Program-made: the position numbers and the translations under genes
Shown: positions 20,903 through 29,775 of the stretch, one piece after another
Numbering within the stretch: position 1 is the stretch's first letter
How the letters are laid out: every line of letters starts with the position of its first letter
From: Methanoculleus sp. UBA374
GTDB lineage: Archaea; Halobacteriota; Methanomicrobia; Methanomicrobiales; Methanoculleaceae
DNA length: 64,000 nucleotides
NCBI GenBank assembly: GCA_002508705.1
Contig: DAYL01000019.1
Coordinates: 53,028-117,027 of the forward strand
Reading direction: 5' to 3'
The notes under the pieces: model-generated
The model's database searches: none
What the model saw: the letters and a program-made list of their open reading frames with translations, nothing else
What the model was told of the DNA's origin: nothing

Positions 20903-21004
20903 GTCCCAAAATTCTGCTCTGCCAAGGCCCGGATGGCAAACACATGACATGCAAGCGTTTTGATCAAGGTAGTACAAAAAAAGGTTTGCGGACCTTTTTG
21001 GGAC
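20903..21004. repeat. MITE-like element with terminal inverted repeats
   Basis: The 9-bp sequence GTCCCAAAA at 20903-20911 is repeated inverted as TTTTGGGAC at 20996-21004, enclosing about 102 bp with no coding capacity between two convergent genes. The layout fits a small non-autonomous transposable element or the relic of an insertion sequence end. Target-site duplications are not evident, so this is tentative. Confidence 0.35.
20978..20999. terminator. Bidirectional hairpin terminator
   Basis: Perfect 8-bp stem AAAAAGGT (20978-20985) / ACCTTTTT (20992-20999) with a TTGCGG loop. A run of A on one side and T on the other lets it act on both strands, between the membrane protein gene and the convergent cheR. 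Confidence 0.6.
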
Positions 21005-21019
21005 GATTACGATCTCTCC

Positions 21020-21814
21020 CTATGCAGCTTTTCGGAATATCTTTTGCATCGTGTTGTACGGCGTAAAGAGGCTCTCCACCTCCCTTGAAAGGTACTCCGT
21101 TTTACCTATGATATAGAAGCCGTCGTTCGCAAGTGCGGAGTAAAAAAGGTGCGTCAGGTCATTTTTTTGCTTTTCCGTGAAGTAAATGGTGACGTTCCGA
21201 CAGGTGACGGCGTCAAGGTATCGTGCGATGGGAACGCCCGACATCAGGTCGTGTTTCCGAAACTTGACGAGGTCTTTGATGTGAGGACGCACTTCAAACT
21301 TACCATCGTCATGGCTGATAAAATGCTTGCGGATTCTCTTCTCATCCACATTTTCGAGCGCCTTTCTGTCATAGATCCCGGCCGCGGCTTTCTGCAGCAC
21401 CACGGCGTCGATATCGGTCGCGTATATCGTTACGCTGACCCCCGGATGGAGTGCCATAAGTTCGTGTACGAGGATCGCTATCGAGTAGGGCTCTTCACCC
21501 GTGGCGCAGCCGGCGCACCAGATCCTGATCGTGTCTCTCCGACGCGCAAGGTCCGGCAACACGTCCCGTCGTATCACCTCAAAGACCTCCGTGTCCCGGA
21601 AAAATTTGGTGACGTTGATGGTGAGAGCATTGCGGAGCAGATTGATCTCCTCCGGGTTTGCGAGGAGATACTTGTGATAGGCCTCGTAATCTGCAGTATT
21701 CGTCAGGCGCATCCGCGAGAGGATACGCCGTTTGATGTAATCCTCTTTATAGTTTGAACACTGGATCTGGACCAGCTTCTCGATGCTCCTCTGGAGTGAT
21801 GCAAATGCGTCCAT
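21020..21814 (-). CDS. cheR: Chemotaxis protein methyltransferase CheR
   Basis: Transfers methyl groups from SAM to glutamates on chemoreceptors, giving adaptation. The 264 residues contain the N-terminal helical CheR domain (IKRRILSRMRLTN; EINLLRNALTINVTKFFRD) and the SAM domain with RIWCAGCATGEEPYSIAIL and TIYATDIDAVVL. FRKHDLMSG and DAVTCRNVTIYF match the later family motifs, where bacteria have CRNVLIYF. Last gene of the parA-mcp-cheW-cheR operon, 27 nt after cheW. Confidence 0.95.
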   Translation of the reverse strand: MDAFASLQRSIEKLVQIQCSNYKEDYIKRRILSRMRLTNTADYEAYHKYLLANPEEINLLRNALTINVTKFFRDTEVFEVIRRDVLPDLARRRDTIRIWCAGCATGEEPYSIAILVHELMALHPGVSVTIYATDIDAVVLQKAAAGIYDRKALENVDEKRIRKHFISHDDGKFEVRPHIKDLVKFRKHDLMSGVPIARYLDAVTCRNVTIYFTEKQKNDLTHLFYSALANDGFYIIGKTEYLSREVESLFTPYNTMQKIFRKAA

Positions 21815-21841
21815 GCCGTTCTTTCTCTCGTCCCGGACGCT

Positions 21842-22321
21842 TTACGGAGCGTTCTGGTAGTGCCCGATGTCGCTGATCACTTTCTGGACATTGAGCCAGA
21901 TGATGAGGGTCTCGATCTTCTCGTCATCTTCGCCCCCGATCTTGATGATTGCTTTGACGTAACTGCTGATCGACGATGTGATACCTTCATTGATGTGTTC
22001 TATCTGGTCGTCACGAACCGAAATGACGCCGTGAACATCGTCGACGATGATCCCCACGTTCGACCCGCCTGCTACGTCCGGCATCAGCACGATGATCTTT
22101 CGGCTATCGGCCTCTTCCGATTCCGGGAGCCCGAGGAGATTTCTGAGATCGATGATGTTCGTGATCTCGCCCCGCAGGTTGATGATACCCGCAAGGTACT
22201 CGGGAGCGCGGGGGAGGGGAGTGATTGGCATCATCTCCACGATCTCCCGCGCAATCTGGATGTCCAGCGCGTAGTGTTCCTCCCCGAGCTGGAACTCTAC
22301 AACGTCTACGGGTGCTGTCAT
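21842..22321 (-). CDS. cheW: Chemotaxis coupling protein CheW
   Basis: Scaffold that links chemoreceptors to CheA. The 159-residue protein begins VEFQLGEEHYALDIQIAREIV, with the typical PLPRAPEYLAGIINLRGEITNIIDLRNLLGL in the middle and VGIIVDDVHGVISV later. All are standard CheW features. It sits 12 nt after the chemoreceptor gene and before cheR. CheA, CheB and CheY are not in the window. Confidence 0.95.
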   Translation of the reverse strand: MTAPVDVVEFQLGEEHYALDIQIAREIVEMMPITPLPRAPEYLAGIINLRGEITNIIDLRNLLGLPESEEADSRKIIVLMPDVAGGSNVGIIVDDVHGVISVRDDQIEHINEGITSSISSYVKAIIKIGGEDDEKIETLIIWLNVQKVISDIGHYQNAP

Positions 22322-22333
22322 CGTCTCCTCCTT

Positions 22334-25180
22334 CTAGTTAATCTTGAACTGTTTGAGTGCCGCTTCCATCTGTTCGGCCATACTTGCCAGTTCGTGAGAT
22401 GCGCTCCCGACCTCCTGCGTTGAGGCGCTGACCTCTTCTGCAAGCGCCGCCATGTCTTCGGTGCGGTCCAGGCTCTCCTTGGTCATGTGGTTGGACTCGT
22501 CCATCTTCTGCATGACATCGTTGGTGGAGCCGGCCTGGTCTTCGGTGGCCTTCGAGATCTCGGTGATGCCGTGGGCGACTACCTCCACACTGTTGACGAT
22601 CCGGTTTAAGCCCACAATGACCTTGTTGACGCTCTCGATGCCTGCCTGGATCTCCTGATGAGACGCCTGCATCGAACCGGTGGTCTTCTCGGTGCTGGCC
22701 TGGATCGTCCGGATCAGGTCCTCGATATCCTGGCTCGCACGCTTGGACTCCCCGGCAAGGTTCCGGATCTCGCCTGCGACCACGGCGAATCCACGACCGT
22801 GCTCTCCGGCGCGGGCGGCCTCGATTGCGGCGTTCAACGCAAGGAGGTTTGTCTGGTTGGCAATGTCGGCGATCAACTTGACGATATTGTTGATCTCCCG
22901 CATCTGGTTGTTGAGGGTGCTGATCTCGTCTACGGTCTGCTTGGAGATCCCCTCAACAAGCTGCATCTTCTTCGCCGCGACTTCGCCGAGCGAGGCCGCT
23001 TCTTTCCCTTCTTCCGACGCCTTTGCGGCCTGGTCCATGACCTCCTGCGACGTGCTTGCGATCTCCTCGATAGACGCCGAGAGGTCGTTGATATCCTTCC
23101 CGATCTCTTCGATCTTGTCGAGTTGCCGGCGTGCATCTTCCGACGACTGCTGTGTCGAGGTGGCAACCTGCTCGGTGGCCCGGATGATCTCGTCGGTGCT
23201 CTTGCTGACCTCTTTTGTCGTCAGGTCCACCTGGTGCCCTGTTTTTGCCACTTCTCCGAGGAGTGTGCGGATGGCGGTCAGCGAAGCGTTGTAATCGTTC
23301 TTGACGACCTGGAGCGGGTCGTCGTTTCCTGCATTCACAAACGCCGTCAGGTTGCCCTGTGCCATGGCGGCGAGTGCTTCCCCAAGCTCTTCGGCGCTTT
23401 CGGCGAGTCTCTCTTTCTCCTGCTTTGCAGTCTCCATCAGGTTTTTAACCTGCTCTTCTCTCTCCCGCTGCTCCGTGATATCGTTGTAGACGGTGAGAAC
23501 CGAGTCCAGATTGCCGGTACGGTTGAGGAGCGGGATGTTGTGCCGATCAAGGAGGTAGGTGCCGGCCGGGAACTCTATTGCTGCCTCTCCGTGGCTTGCC
23601 TGCCGTGTCCGTATAGTGTCGAGAATCCCCTGTCCCGACTGGGAACGGTATTTGAAGTCCTGTGTGGTGAGCCTCGACGCCTGGTCTTCGGTGTACCCCG
23701 AGAGTTTCAGGAACGCCTTGTTTGCCATCTTCAGGGTCGCATCAGGGTTCCAGAGGAGGATCGGCATCGGGTTCTCCTGAACCATGACGTCCGTCTGTTC
23801 CTGCAGTTCCTTGATCTCTTCCATCTCTTCCTGCTGTTTGGTCCAGTCGTTCCAGACGTAGAAGGCCATCTCGATCTCGCCTTTCTTGTCGAGGATGGGG
23901 ATGGCGTTCAGGGTGAGGTATTTCTTCACGCCGTCGGGCCACTTGACCATGACGTCGCTTCTGGCGAGTTTTTTCGTCTCGTAGCAGGTGTAGAAGTCCA
24001 CGCCGTTGAGGATGGTGATGTCGTAGTCGTAGAGTTTCTTTGCAAGGGTCTCTTCCCGGGTCCCCCGCCACATCCGGACGTACTCGTCGTTAATGTCGAT
24101 CCGGCTCTTGTCCGAGCGGAGCGTCGCGATTGCAAGCGGGTTCTGCTTGATCATCGCATCCACCCGGTATTCGGTCTTCTTGACTTCTTCCTCCTTCTCA
24201 TGGAGGTCGGTCCAGTCGTTCCAGACGTAGAAGGCCATCTCGATCTCGCCCTTCTCGTCGAGGATAGGGATGGCGTTCAGGGTGAGGTATTTCTTCACGC
24301 CGTCGGGCCACTTGACCATGACATCGCTTCGTGCCGGTTTCTTCGTCTCGTAGCAGGCGTAGAAGTGCACGTCGTTGAGGATGGTGATGTCGTAGTCGTA
24401 GAGTTTCTTTGCAAGGGTCTCTTCCCGGGTCCCCCGCCACATCCGGACGTACTCGTCGTTGATATCGATCCGGCTCTTGTCCGAGCGGAGCGTCGCGATT
24501 GCAAGCGGGTTCTGCTTGATCATCGTATCGACGCGGCGCCGTATCCGCCGGCTTTCCTCCTCCCCCTCCCGCTGCCGGGTGAGATCGTTGTAGATGATGA
24601 GGATGCTCTCGATCTCGTTCTTCTCGTCGAGAAGCGGAATGCCATACTGCTCAAGTGTATGGGTCCCCGAGGGTAATTCGACGACGACTTCCCCGTACAC
24701 GCGTTTTCTCTCCCGGATGGCCTGCCGGAGGCCGGAACCATTCAGTGAGAGTATCTTGAAGTCCGAGAGTCTCCTTGAGAGCACCTGCCCCTCCGGGATC
24801 CCGCTCATCTCGGCATAAGCAGCGTTTGCCAGGGTAATTTTGAACTGCGGGTCGACAACCAGGATGGGCATAGGGTTTTCCTGGACGATCGTCTCGGACC
24901 GCTGCCGGGCGGCTCCTGCCGCCTCCAGTCTGTTCTGGAGGTCCCGCTTCTCCTCCTGCGTCTTCTCAAGCAGCGCATTAATCGAAACTGCGAGCGGCCG
25001 AAACTCCTCCGGAACGCCGGCAAGGTCGATCTTCGCCAAGTCGTCGCCGTCGATCCCTGCGTGGAGCGCACCTTCGATGGCCTCCGGCAGTACCACCGGC
25101 CCCTGTTCTATCTTCTGTCCTGCAGTACCCGGCACAATCGGCCCGGTGAATAGTGCTTTCCTTCCAGGTTTATCGGTCAT
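22334..25180 (-). CDS. Cytoplasmic methyl-accepting chemotaxis protein with four PAS domains
   Basis: A 948-residue chemoreceptor without any transmembrane helix, hence cytosolic. Order: a coiled-coil start (about 60-100); PAS1 ([16 protein letters not shown]); PAS2 from about 218 and PAS3 from about 341, nearly identical ([20 protein letters not shown] in both); PAS4 from about 465 ([16 protein letters not shown]); a HAMP-like linker ([14 protein letters not shown]); then the signalling domain with hairpin tip [23 protein letters not shown] domains probably bind haem, flavin or small ligands, but no cofactor residue is certain. It is 3 nt from a parA-like gene, suggesting dedicated positioning. 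Confidence 0.95.
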   Translation of the reverse strand: MTDKPGRKALFTGPIVPGTAGQKIEQGPVVLPEAIEGALHAGIDGDDLAKIDLAGVPEEFRPLAVSINALLEKTQEEKRDLQNRLEAAGAARQRSETIVQENPMPILVVDPQFKITLANAAYAEMSGIPEGQVLSRRLSDFKILSLNGSGLRQAIRERKRVYGEVVVELPSGTHTLEQYGIPLLDEKNEIESILIIYNDLTRQREGEEESRRIRRRVDTMIKQNPLAIATLRSDKSRIDINDEYVRMWRGTREETLAKKLYDYDITILNDVHFYACYETKKPARSDVMVKWPDGVKKYLTLNAIPILDEKGEIEMAFYVWNDWTDLHEKEEEVKKTEYRVDAMIKQNPLAIATLRSDKSRIDINDEYVRMWRGTREETLAKKLYDYDITILNGVDFYTCYETKKLARSDVMVKWPDGVKKYLTLNAIPILDKKGEIEMAFYVWNDWTKQQEEMEEIKELQEQTDVMVQENPMPILLWNPDATLKMANKAFLKLSGYTEDQASRLTTQDFKYRSQSGQGILDTIRTRQASHGEAAIEFPAGTYLLDRHNIPLLNRTGNLDSVLTVYNDITEQREREEQVKNLMETAKQEKERLAESAEELGEALAAMAQGNLTAFVNAGNDDPLQVVKNDYNASLTAIRTLLGEVAKTGHQVDLTTKEVSKSTDEIIRATEQVATSTQQSSEDARRQLDKIEEIGKDINDLSASIEEIASTSQEVMDQAAKASEEGKEAASLGEVAAKKMQLVEGISKQTVDEISTLNNQMREINNIVKLIADIANQTNLLALNAAIEAARAGEHGRGFAVVAGEIRNLAGESKRASQDIEDLIRTIQASTEKTTGSMQASHQEIQAGIESVNKVIVGLNRIVNSVEVVAHGITEISKATEDQAGSTNDVMQKMDESNHMTKESLDRTEDMAALAEEVSASTQEVGSASHELASMAEQMEAALKQFKIN
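23841..24156. repeat. Direct repeat copy A (PAS3 of the chemoreceptor)
   Basis: This 316-nt block matches the block at 24210-24525 with about 14 mismatches by hand count (roughly 96% identity). The offset is exactly 369 nt (123 codons), so the frame is kept. Silent positions are as conserved as coding ones, which points to recent duplication or gene conversion. Confidence 0.9.
24210..24525. repeat. Direct repeat copy B (PAS2 of the chemoreceptor)
   Basis: Partner of the copy at 23841-24156. Differences cluster around 24325-24375, where the protein reads KPARSD...VHFYACYET rather than KLARSD...VDFYTCYET, that is, in the likely ligand pocket rim. Confidence 0.9.
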
Positions 25181-25183
25181 TGA

Positions 25184-26062
25184 TTACACCTCATCATGTT
25201 CATTGTCCAGTTCCAGGAGCGCAGTTGTTATTGCTCGGTACTCTCTGCCCGCCTCGTTTTCGGGCGCGTAGTGGGAGATTGGAAGTCCTCGTTGTTGTGA
25301 TTCATAGATTGCAGGTGAGTAGGGGACGGTGAATACCTGTTTGAACGTTTTTTTGACCTCGGATTCAAAAGTCTTCAGCCGCTCCTGCTCTTTTTCCTCT
25401 TCTGCGGAGGAGCCGGGTGAGAAGATCCGTTTCAGGAAGAGCGCGAGGCCGCGCGTTCCGGTCGCCTGGCTGCCTGAACCCTTCCAGCGGGTCAGGATGG
25501 CGAAATCCGCTACGACGTCCTCTCCGAGCATCTCTCTAATGTCATCAAAGACCATTGAAAGGGCTTCCATACCTCTGAGGGCAAAAGTACCGGAATCGAG
25601 GGTGACGATGGTGTGGTCCGCTGCGACGAGTCCATTGATGACGAACTGGCCCATGCTCGGGGGCGTATCGATCAGGATGAAGTCGTAGTTATCCCTCACC
25701 CGGGCGAGCGCCTCCTTGAGCAGCCCTGCTCTGTCCTCGATACCGTAGAGATAGGGTTCAACCCCCACGAGGTCCAGGGTTGCCGGGGCCAGGTCGATCC
25801 CTGATGCCGTAGGGATGATGATATCTTCAATCACGACGTCCGGAAATCCTTCGAACGTGCTCATGAAGACGTCGTACATGCTCAGTTCAAGGGTTTCGGG
25901 GACGATCCCGAGTCCCGTGGTGGCATTGGCCTGCGGGTCGCAGTCCACCACCAGAACGCTTTTTCCGTCTTTCTGGAGGTATCCCGCAACATTGAGGCAC
26001 GATGTCGTCTTTCCGGTGCCACCTTTGTGGTGGGCGAACGCTACAGTTGTGATATCCAGCAC
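25184..26062 (-). CDS. ParA/MinD-type ATPase of the chemotaxis operon
   Basis: A 292-residue Walker-type positioning ATPase. The deviant Walker A is HHKGGTGKTTSCLN, with the signature Lys before GG; VLVVDCDPQANATTGLG is switch I and FILIDTPPSMGQF is Walker B/switch II. FTVPYSPAIYESQQRGLPI matches the ParA/Soj C-terminal part. ParA homologues next to chemotaxis genes in bacteria (PpfA, ParC) position receptor arrays, and I infer the same job here because the next gene, 3 nt on, is a soluble receptor. It is unlikely to be the chromosome partition ATPase, as no parB is nearby. Confidence 0.88.
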   Translation of the reverse strand: MLDITTVAFAHHKGGTGKTTSCLNVAGYLQKDGKSVLVVDCDPQANATTGLGIVPETLELSMYDVFMSTFEGFPDVVIEDIIIPTASGIDLAPATLDLVGVEPYLYGIEDRAGLLKEALARVRDNYDFILIDTPPSMGQFVINGLVAADHTIVTLDSGTFALRGMEALSMVFDDIREMLGEDVVADFAILTRWKGSGSQATGTRGLALFLKRIFSPGSSAEEEKEQERLKTFESEVKKTFKQVFTVPYSPAIYESQQRGLPISHYAPENEAGREYRAITTALLELDNEHDEV

Positions 26063-26083
26063 CCCTCAATACCACTATTTGAA

Positions 26084-26131
26084 ATGCGGGTTATTAAACT
26101 TACTTTTATGATACTCACGTATGCGGGTTAT
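26084..26131. promoter_or_regulatory. Paired 11-bp direct repeats upstream of the chemotaxis operon
   Basis: ATGCGGGTTAT occurs at 26084-26094 and again at 26121-26131, 37 bp apart (start to start). It lies on either side of AT-rich sequence (TTATTAAAC at 26091-26099) that could serve as the TATA region for parA. This fits a dimeric regulator binding two sites around the promoter. The rest of 26132-26434 shows no convincing gene; a 68-codon frame at 26215 has a GGAGGG before it but no coding character. Confidence 0.4.
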
Positions 26132-26434
26132 GTTTTGGATTTTGAAATGACTGAGAAACCCTGTTAATTAATCCGGTTTGTATCTGCGAGGAACATCTGG
26201 ACGGAGGGATCGACATGAGGCAGGGGCCGGCTATTTTCTTCCCGCTCTTGTGTTCGACGGATGATAGGTGTGCAGCGACGTCTCCTGCGAGACAGGGTTG
26301 GTCCGGGCCGATCGGGAGGATGGAGCGTGCATTCACCGGACCGGCCGGAAAACGGGATGATTGCAATTTGCGCTTTTTTCACAATATATTAATATTAGCA
26401 ATCAAAATGGTGAATGAATAGAGGTGAAAGAGTA

Positions 26435-26524
26435 ATGCGGAGGATGCCCGACCCGCGCTACACCGGCACGGTGCGCCCCTCCGGTTCTCCAAGCGAATGC
26501 CCAGCAAATACGTTGGTTTTCTGA
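26435..26524 (+). CDS. Possible 29-codon leader ORF before the lipoprotein
   Basis: An ATG at 26435 has a strong GAGGTGA 7 nt upstream and runs 29 codons to a TGA at 26522. The lipoprotein ATG at 26497 lies inside it in another frame and has no Shine-Dalgarno of its own. Translational coupling through this short ORF is a simple explanation. The peptide (MRRMPDPRYTGTVRPSG...) matches nothing I recognise. Confidence 0.35.
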   Translation: MRRMPDPRYTGTVRPSGSPSECPANTLVF

Positions 26525-26856
26525 TACTGATCCTTACTGTTCTCATCGGGACTGCCGGATGCTTATCTGCGACATTTGAAGCGGTGACCTACAGCGGCGA
26601 TGCCCTGCAGATCCATGTGACGAATTCCGGCGAACCTGTTGAGAACGCTGTACTCCAGGTAACGATCATGGAGGTGAGCGCGCTTGAACAGCACAAGGTC
26701 TTTTCCGAAGCACGATATGTTTACCTTGACCGTGGAGAGAACGAATATACAATCCCGATTGACCTGCAGCCCGGATCATACAGGGCCTTCCTGACCGTCT
26801 TTGTCGGTACCGAACGGAGAGCCTCCGTCATCCGCGACCTGGGGGTAGCAGCCTGA
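26497..26856 (+). CDS. Small lipoprotein, unknown function
   Basis: A 119-residue secreted protein. The signal peptide YVGFLILILTVLIGTAGC ends in a lipobox-like GTAGC, so Cys22 would be lipid-anchored. The mature part (about 97 residues) is a single beta-sandwich-like domain (LQIHVTNSGEPVENAVLQVTI; NEYTIPIDLQPGSYRAFLTVFVG), like the CARDB/FxLYD domains found in archaeal surface proteins. Binding partner unknown. The adenine deaminase start follows 8 nt after its stop. Confidence 0.75.
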   Translation: MPSKYVGFLILILTVLIGTAGCLSATFEAVTYSGDALQIHVTNSGEPVENAVLQVTIMEVSALEQHKVFSEARYVYLDRGENEYTIPIDLQPGSYRAFLTVFVGTERRASVIRDLGVAA

Positions 26857-26864
26857 CCCCGGCA

Positions 26865-28511
26865 TTGCTCGCGGCGGCCCGGGGACTTGAACCGGCGGAT
26901 GCGGTCTTTTCCGCAGGTGAGGTCTTCAACCCGTTTGCGTGCGTCTGGGAGCGTGCGGACTTTGCGGTGAAGGACGGTTACGTCGTCGGCCTCGGGGAGT
27001 ACGAGGGGAAGCGGGAGTACGACCTTGCGGGGACCTACGTGGTGCCCGGGCTGATCGACGCCCACGTCCATATCGAGAGTTCTCTTCTCACGCCGGCGGA
27101 GTATGCCCGGCTCGTTCTTGCGCACGGCACGACGACGGTGATCGCCGACCCCCACGAGATCGCGAACGTCTGCGGAGCGCCGGGAATCGAGTATATACTC
27201 GCCGAAGGAGCGCGAACGCCGCTCGACATCCTGGTCATGCTCCCCTCCTGTGTCCCGGCAACGCCCCTTGATATGGGCGGCGCCGTGCTCACGGCAAAAG
27301 ACCTCGCCCGATTCCGGGGGCGGGAGGGGGTCGTCGGGCTTGCCGAGGTGATGAACGTTCCCGGCGTTCTCGCCGGGGACGGGGACCTCCGGGCAAAGAT
27401 GGATCTCTTTCCCGTGATCGACGGCCACGCACCGTGCCTCTCCGGGAAGGACCTGAACGCCTACATCGCCGCCGGGGCGAGAAGCGACCACGAGTGCACG
27501 ACTCTCGCGGAGGCAAGGGAGAAACTCCTCCGGGGAATGTACGTCATGATCCGGGAGGGGTCGACGGAGAAAAACCTCCGGGACCTCCTGCCGCTCGTGA
27601 ACGCCTGCACGGCGCCGCGGTGCTGCTTTGCCACCGACGACCGGCACGCCGACATGCTTGTCGGGGAAGGGCATATCGATGATTGTGTGAGAAAGGCGGT
27701 TGCAGGCGGCCTCAAAGTCGAGCAGGCGCTCCGTATGGCCACGCTCTCCGCTGCCGGGCGGTTCGGGCTCTCTGACCGGGGCGCCCTCGCTCCCGGGAGG
27801 ATCGCCGACTTCTGCGTCGTCGACGACCCCGATCGTTTCCGTGTCGTGCGGACGTTCAAGCGCGGCGTCGAGGTGGTCGACGCCGGTTACCGCCCGCCGG
27901 TCTGTCCTGCGGCACCCATGCACGCCCGCGTCCCGGGACCCCGCGACATCCGGATCACCGGCCGGGGAGAGGCGCGGGTGATCGGGATCGTGCCCGGGCA
28001 GATCGTGACCCGGGACCTGCGCTGTCCGGTGGACGCCGCCGCGGTCCCGGACACCGACCGCGATATCCTTAAAGCGGTCGTCACCGACCGTTACCGGGCG
28101 AACGGCTCCGGTGTCGGGCTTGTTCACGGCTTCGGGCTGCAGAATGGAGCGATAGCGGGGTCGGTCTCCCACGATTCCCACAACATCGTCGCCGTCGGGG
28201 TCGGCGACGCGGATATCATTCACGCCGTCGGCGAGGTGGTCCGGCTCGGCGGGGGGCTTGCGGCGGTCTCCGGCAATGACAGGACCGTGCTTCCTCTCGA
28301 GTGCGCCGGGCTCATGTCGGCGCTCCCCCACGATGAGGTCGTGAGACGCCTTGCGGCTCTTGAGGCGCATGCCCGACGGCTCGGAGCGGTCGAGAATCCC
28401 TTTATGTACCTTTCGTTCCTCGCCCTGACCGTCATCCCGGAGGTGCGGGTCACGGAGCGGGGAGTTTTCGACGTCCGGGCCTTTGCGGACGTCCCGATCT
28501 TCTGCGAGTGA
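26865..28511 (+). CDS. ade: Adenine deaminase
   Basis: Hydrolyses adenine to hypoxanthine in purine salvage. The 548-residue amidohydrolase has the metal motif GLIDAHVHIESSLLTP, the GTTTVIADPHEIANVCG block, VIDGHAPCLSGKDLNAY, SDHECTT and ATDDRHADML. The C-terminal half includes SGNDRTVLPLECAG and ALPHDEVV. All are standard for AdeC. The start is a TTG at 26865 immediately after the lipoprotein gene; the likely upstream codons offer no better start. Confidence 0.95.
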   Translation: MLAAARGLEPADAVFSAGEVFNPFACVWERADFAVKDGYVVGLGEYEGKREYDLAGTYVVPGLIDAHVHIESSLLTPAEYARLVLAHGTTTVIADPHEIANVCGAPGIEYILAEGARTPLDILVMLPSCVPATPLDMGGAVLTAKDLARFRGREGVVGLAEVMNVPGVLAGDGDLRAKMDLFPVIDGHAPCLSGKDLNAYIAAGARSDHECTTLAEAREKLLRGMYVMIREGSTEKNLRDLLPLVNACTAPRCCFATDDRHADMLVGEGHIDDCVRKAVAGGLKVEQALRMATLSAAGRFGLSDRGALAPGRIADFCVVDDPDRFRVVRTFKRGVEVVDAGYRPPVCPAAPMHARVPGPRDIRITGRGEARVIGIVPGQIVTRDLRCPVDAAAVPDTDRDILKAVVTDRYRANGSGVGLVHGFGLQNGAIAGSVSHDSHNIVAVGVGDADIIHAVGEVVRLGGGLAAVSGNDRTVLPLECAGLMSALPHDEVVRRLAALEAHARRLGAVENPFMYLSFLALTVIPEVRVTERGVFDVRAFADVPIFCE

Positions 28512-28639
28512 AGAGGGGGCGGGAGAGCACCTGACAGATGCTCTTTCTCTCACAATCAATCGTTTTTGGCGTTCGGTTGTCTCGACGGGTGGGCAGCCGG
28601 ACGAGAGGGGAGGAATGGTGATGCAGAAAAGAGAAAACG

Positions 28640-28669
28640 GGCCACCGTTCCTTTCCAGGTTCGGTGGCC
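28640..28669. terminator. Hairpin in the ade-terC convergent gap
   Basis: Perfect 8-bp inverted repeat GGCCACCG (28640-28647) / CGGTGGCC (28662-28669) with a 14-nt loop, in the gap between two convergent genes. There is no T run, so its role as a terminator is only by position. Confidence 0.35.
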
Positions 28670-28695
28670 GGGGACGAGTCGCTGCTGAATACAGG

Positions 28696-29775
28696 TCACT
28701 CGTCGTCTTTCTTGGGCTCCTTTTGGTCTTTTGATCCTGAACGGGCCGTCTCTTCCGTAAGGGCCGGGGCGTCATCGGCATTGAGGTTCTTGAGGGCGGG
28801 GCAGGCCCCGGCCTGCACTTCCTCCACCACCGGACAGGTTCCGGTGCGCCGGTTCCGGATCATGGATGCGACGACGGCCACCCCCAGGATCAGGAGGATG
28901 ACGGCAAGTGAGACCTCCACCGGGACGTGGTAGATATCGGCGATCAGCATCTTGACACCGACAAAGCTGAGGATACCGGCCAGACCGTACTTCAGGTAGC
29001 AGAAGGCGTTCATGATGTGCGCCAGCGCGAAGTACATCGACCTCAGGCCGAGAATGGCAAAGGCATTGGAGCTGAACACGATGAACGAGTTGGTGGTGAT
29101 GCCGATGACGGCGGGGATGGAATCCACCGCGAACATGATGTCGGTGGTCTCCACCACCAGCAGGGTCACGAACATGGGGGTGGCCCAGAGCACCGTCCTG
29201 CCGGTCCGGTCCGGCTTCCTGACGAAGAACCTGTCGCCTTCGTAGTCCCGGGTGACCGGCATGATCTTCCTGAACCCGCGGACCAGGATGTTCTTGTCCG
29301 GCTCGACCGTTGTCTCCTCCTTCTTGACTACCATCCTGATGCCGGTGAGGATCAGGAAGGCGCCGAAGATGTAGAGCACCCAGGAGAACCTCTCCACCAG
29401 CGCCACACCTGCCATGATGAACGCCAGACGGAACACCAGAGCCCCTATGACGCCGTAGAACAGCACCTTATGCTGGTCCTTTGCTGGCACGCAGAATGCG
29501 GCGAATATGATGACGAAGACGAAGAGATTGTCGACGCTCAGCATCAGTTCCATGATGTAGCCGGTGGTGAACTCCAGCCCGGCCTGGGGCCCCATCCAGG
29601 CATATATCCCGATATTGAAGATCACCGCGGCGAAGATGAAGACGGCGACCTGTAAGAGCGCCTCCCTTGGTTTTATGACATGGGCCTTGCGGTTGAAGAC
29701 GCCGAGGTCCAATGCCAGGAGCGCCACTATGCTGATGATGAATACGATCCACGCTGCGTCCATTATTTCTGTCAT
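28696..29775 (-). CDS. TerC/Alx family integral membrane protein
   Basis: A membrane protein of about 359 residues with eight or so hydrophobic helices. The family motif ELMLSVDNLFVFVIIF and the second acidic motif TTDIMFAVDSIPAVIGI are both present. Recent work on this family points to Mn2+ (or other metal) export rather than tellurium resistance itself. I take the ATG at 29775, preceded by GAGTGATC, rather than the TTG at 29787. The C-terminus is a charged tail with a CPVVEEVQAGACP stretch that might bind metal. No Mn-type riboswitch core is visible upstream. Confidence 0.9.
   Translation of the reverse strand: MTEIMDAAWIVFIISIVALLALDLGVFNRKAHVIKPREALLQVAVFIFAAVIFNIGIYAWMGPQAGLEFTTGYIMELMLSVDNLFVFVIIFAAFCVPAKDQHKVLFYGVIGALVFRLAFIMAGVALVERFSWVLYIFGAFLILTGIRMVVKKEETTVEPDKNILVRGFRKIMPVTRDYEGDRFFVRKPDRTGRTVLWATPMFVTLLVVETTDIMFAVDSIPAVIGITTNSFIVFSSNAFAILGLRSMYFALAHIMNAFCYLKYGLAGILSFVGVKMLIADIYHVPVEVSLAVILLILGVAVVASMIRNRRTGTCPVVEEVQAGACPALKNLNADDAPALTEETARSGSKDQKEPKKDDE

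Noticed and set aside
23841..24525. Direct repeats as a possible CRISPR array
   Set aside because: There are only two long in-frame copies encoding PAS domains, without short repeats or spacers.
22658..24676. 672-codon plus-strand frame opposite the chemoreceptor
   Set aside because: Antisense shadow; its apparent internal repeat merely reflects the duplicated PAS domain.
26721..28781. 686-codon minus-strand frame across ade
   Set aside because: Antisense to adenine deaminase, which has all its motifs.
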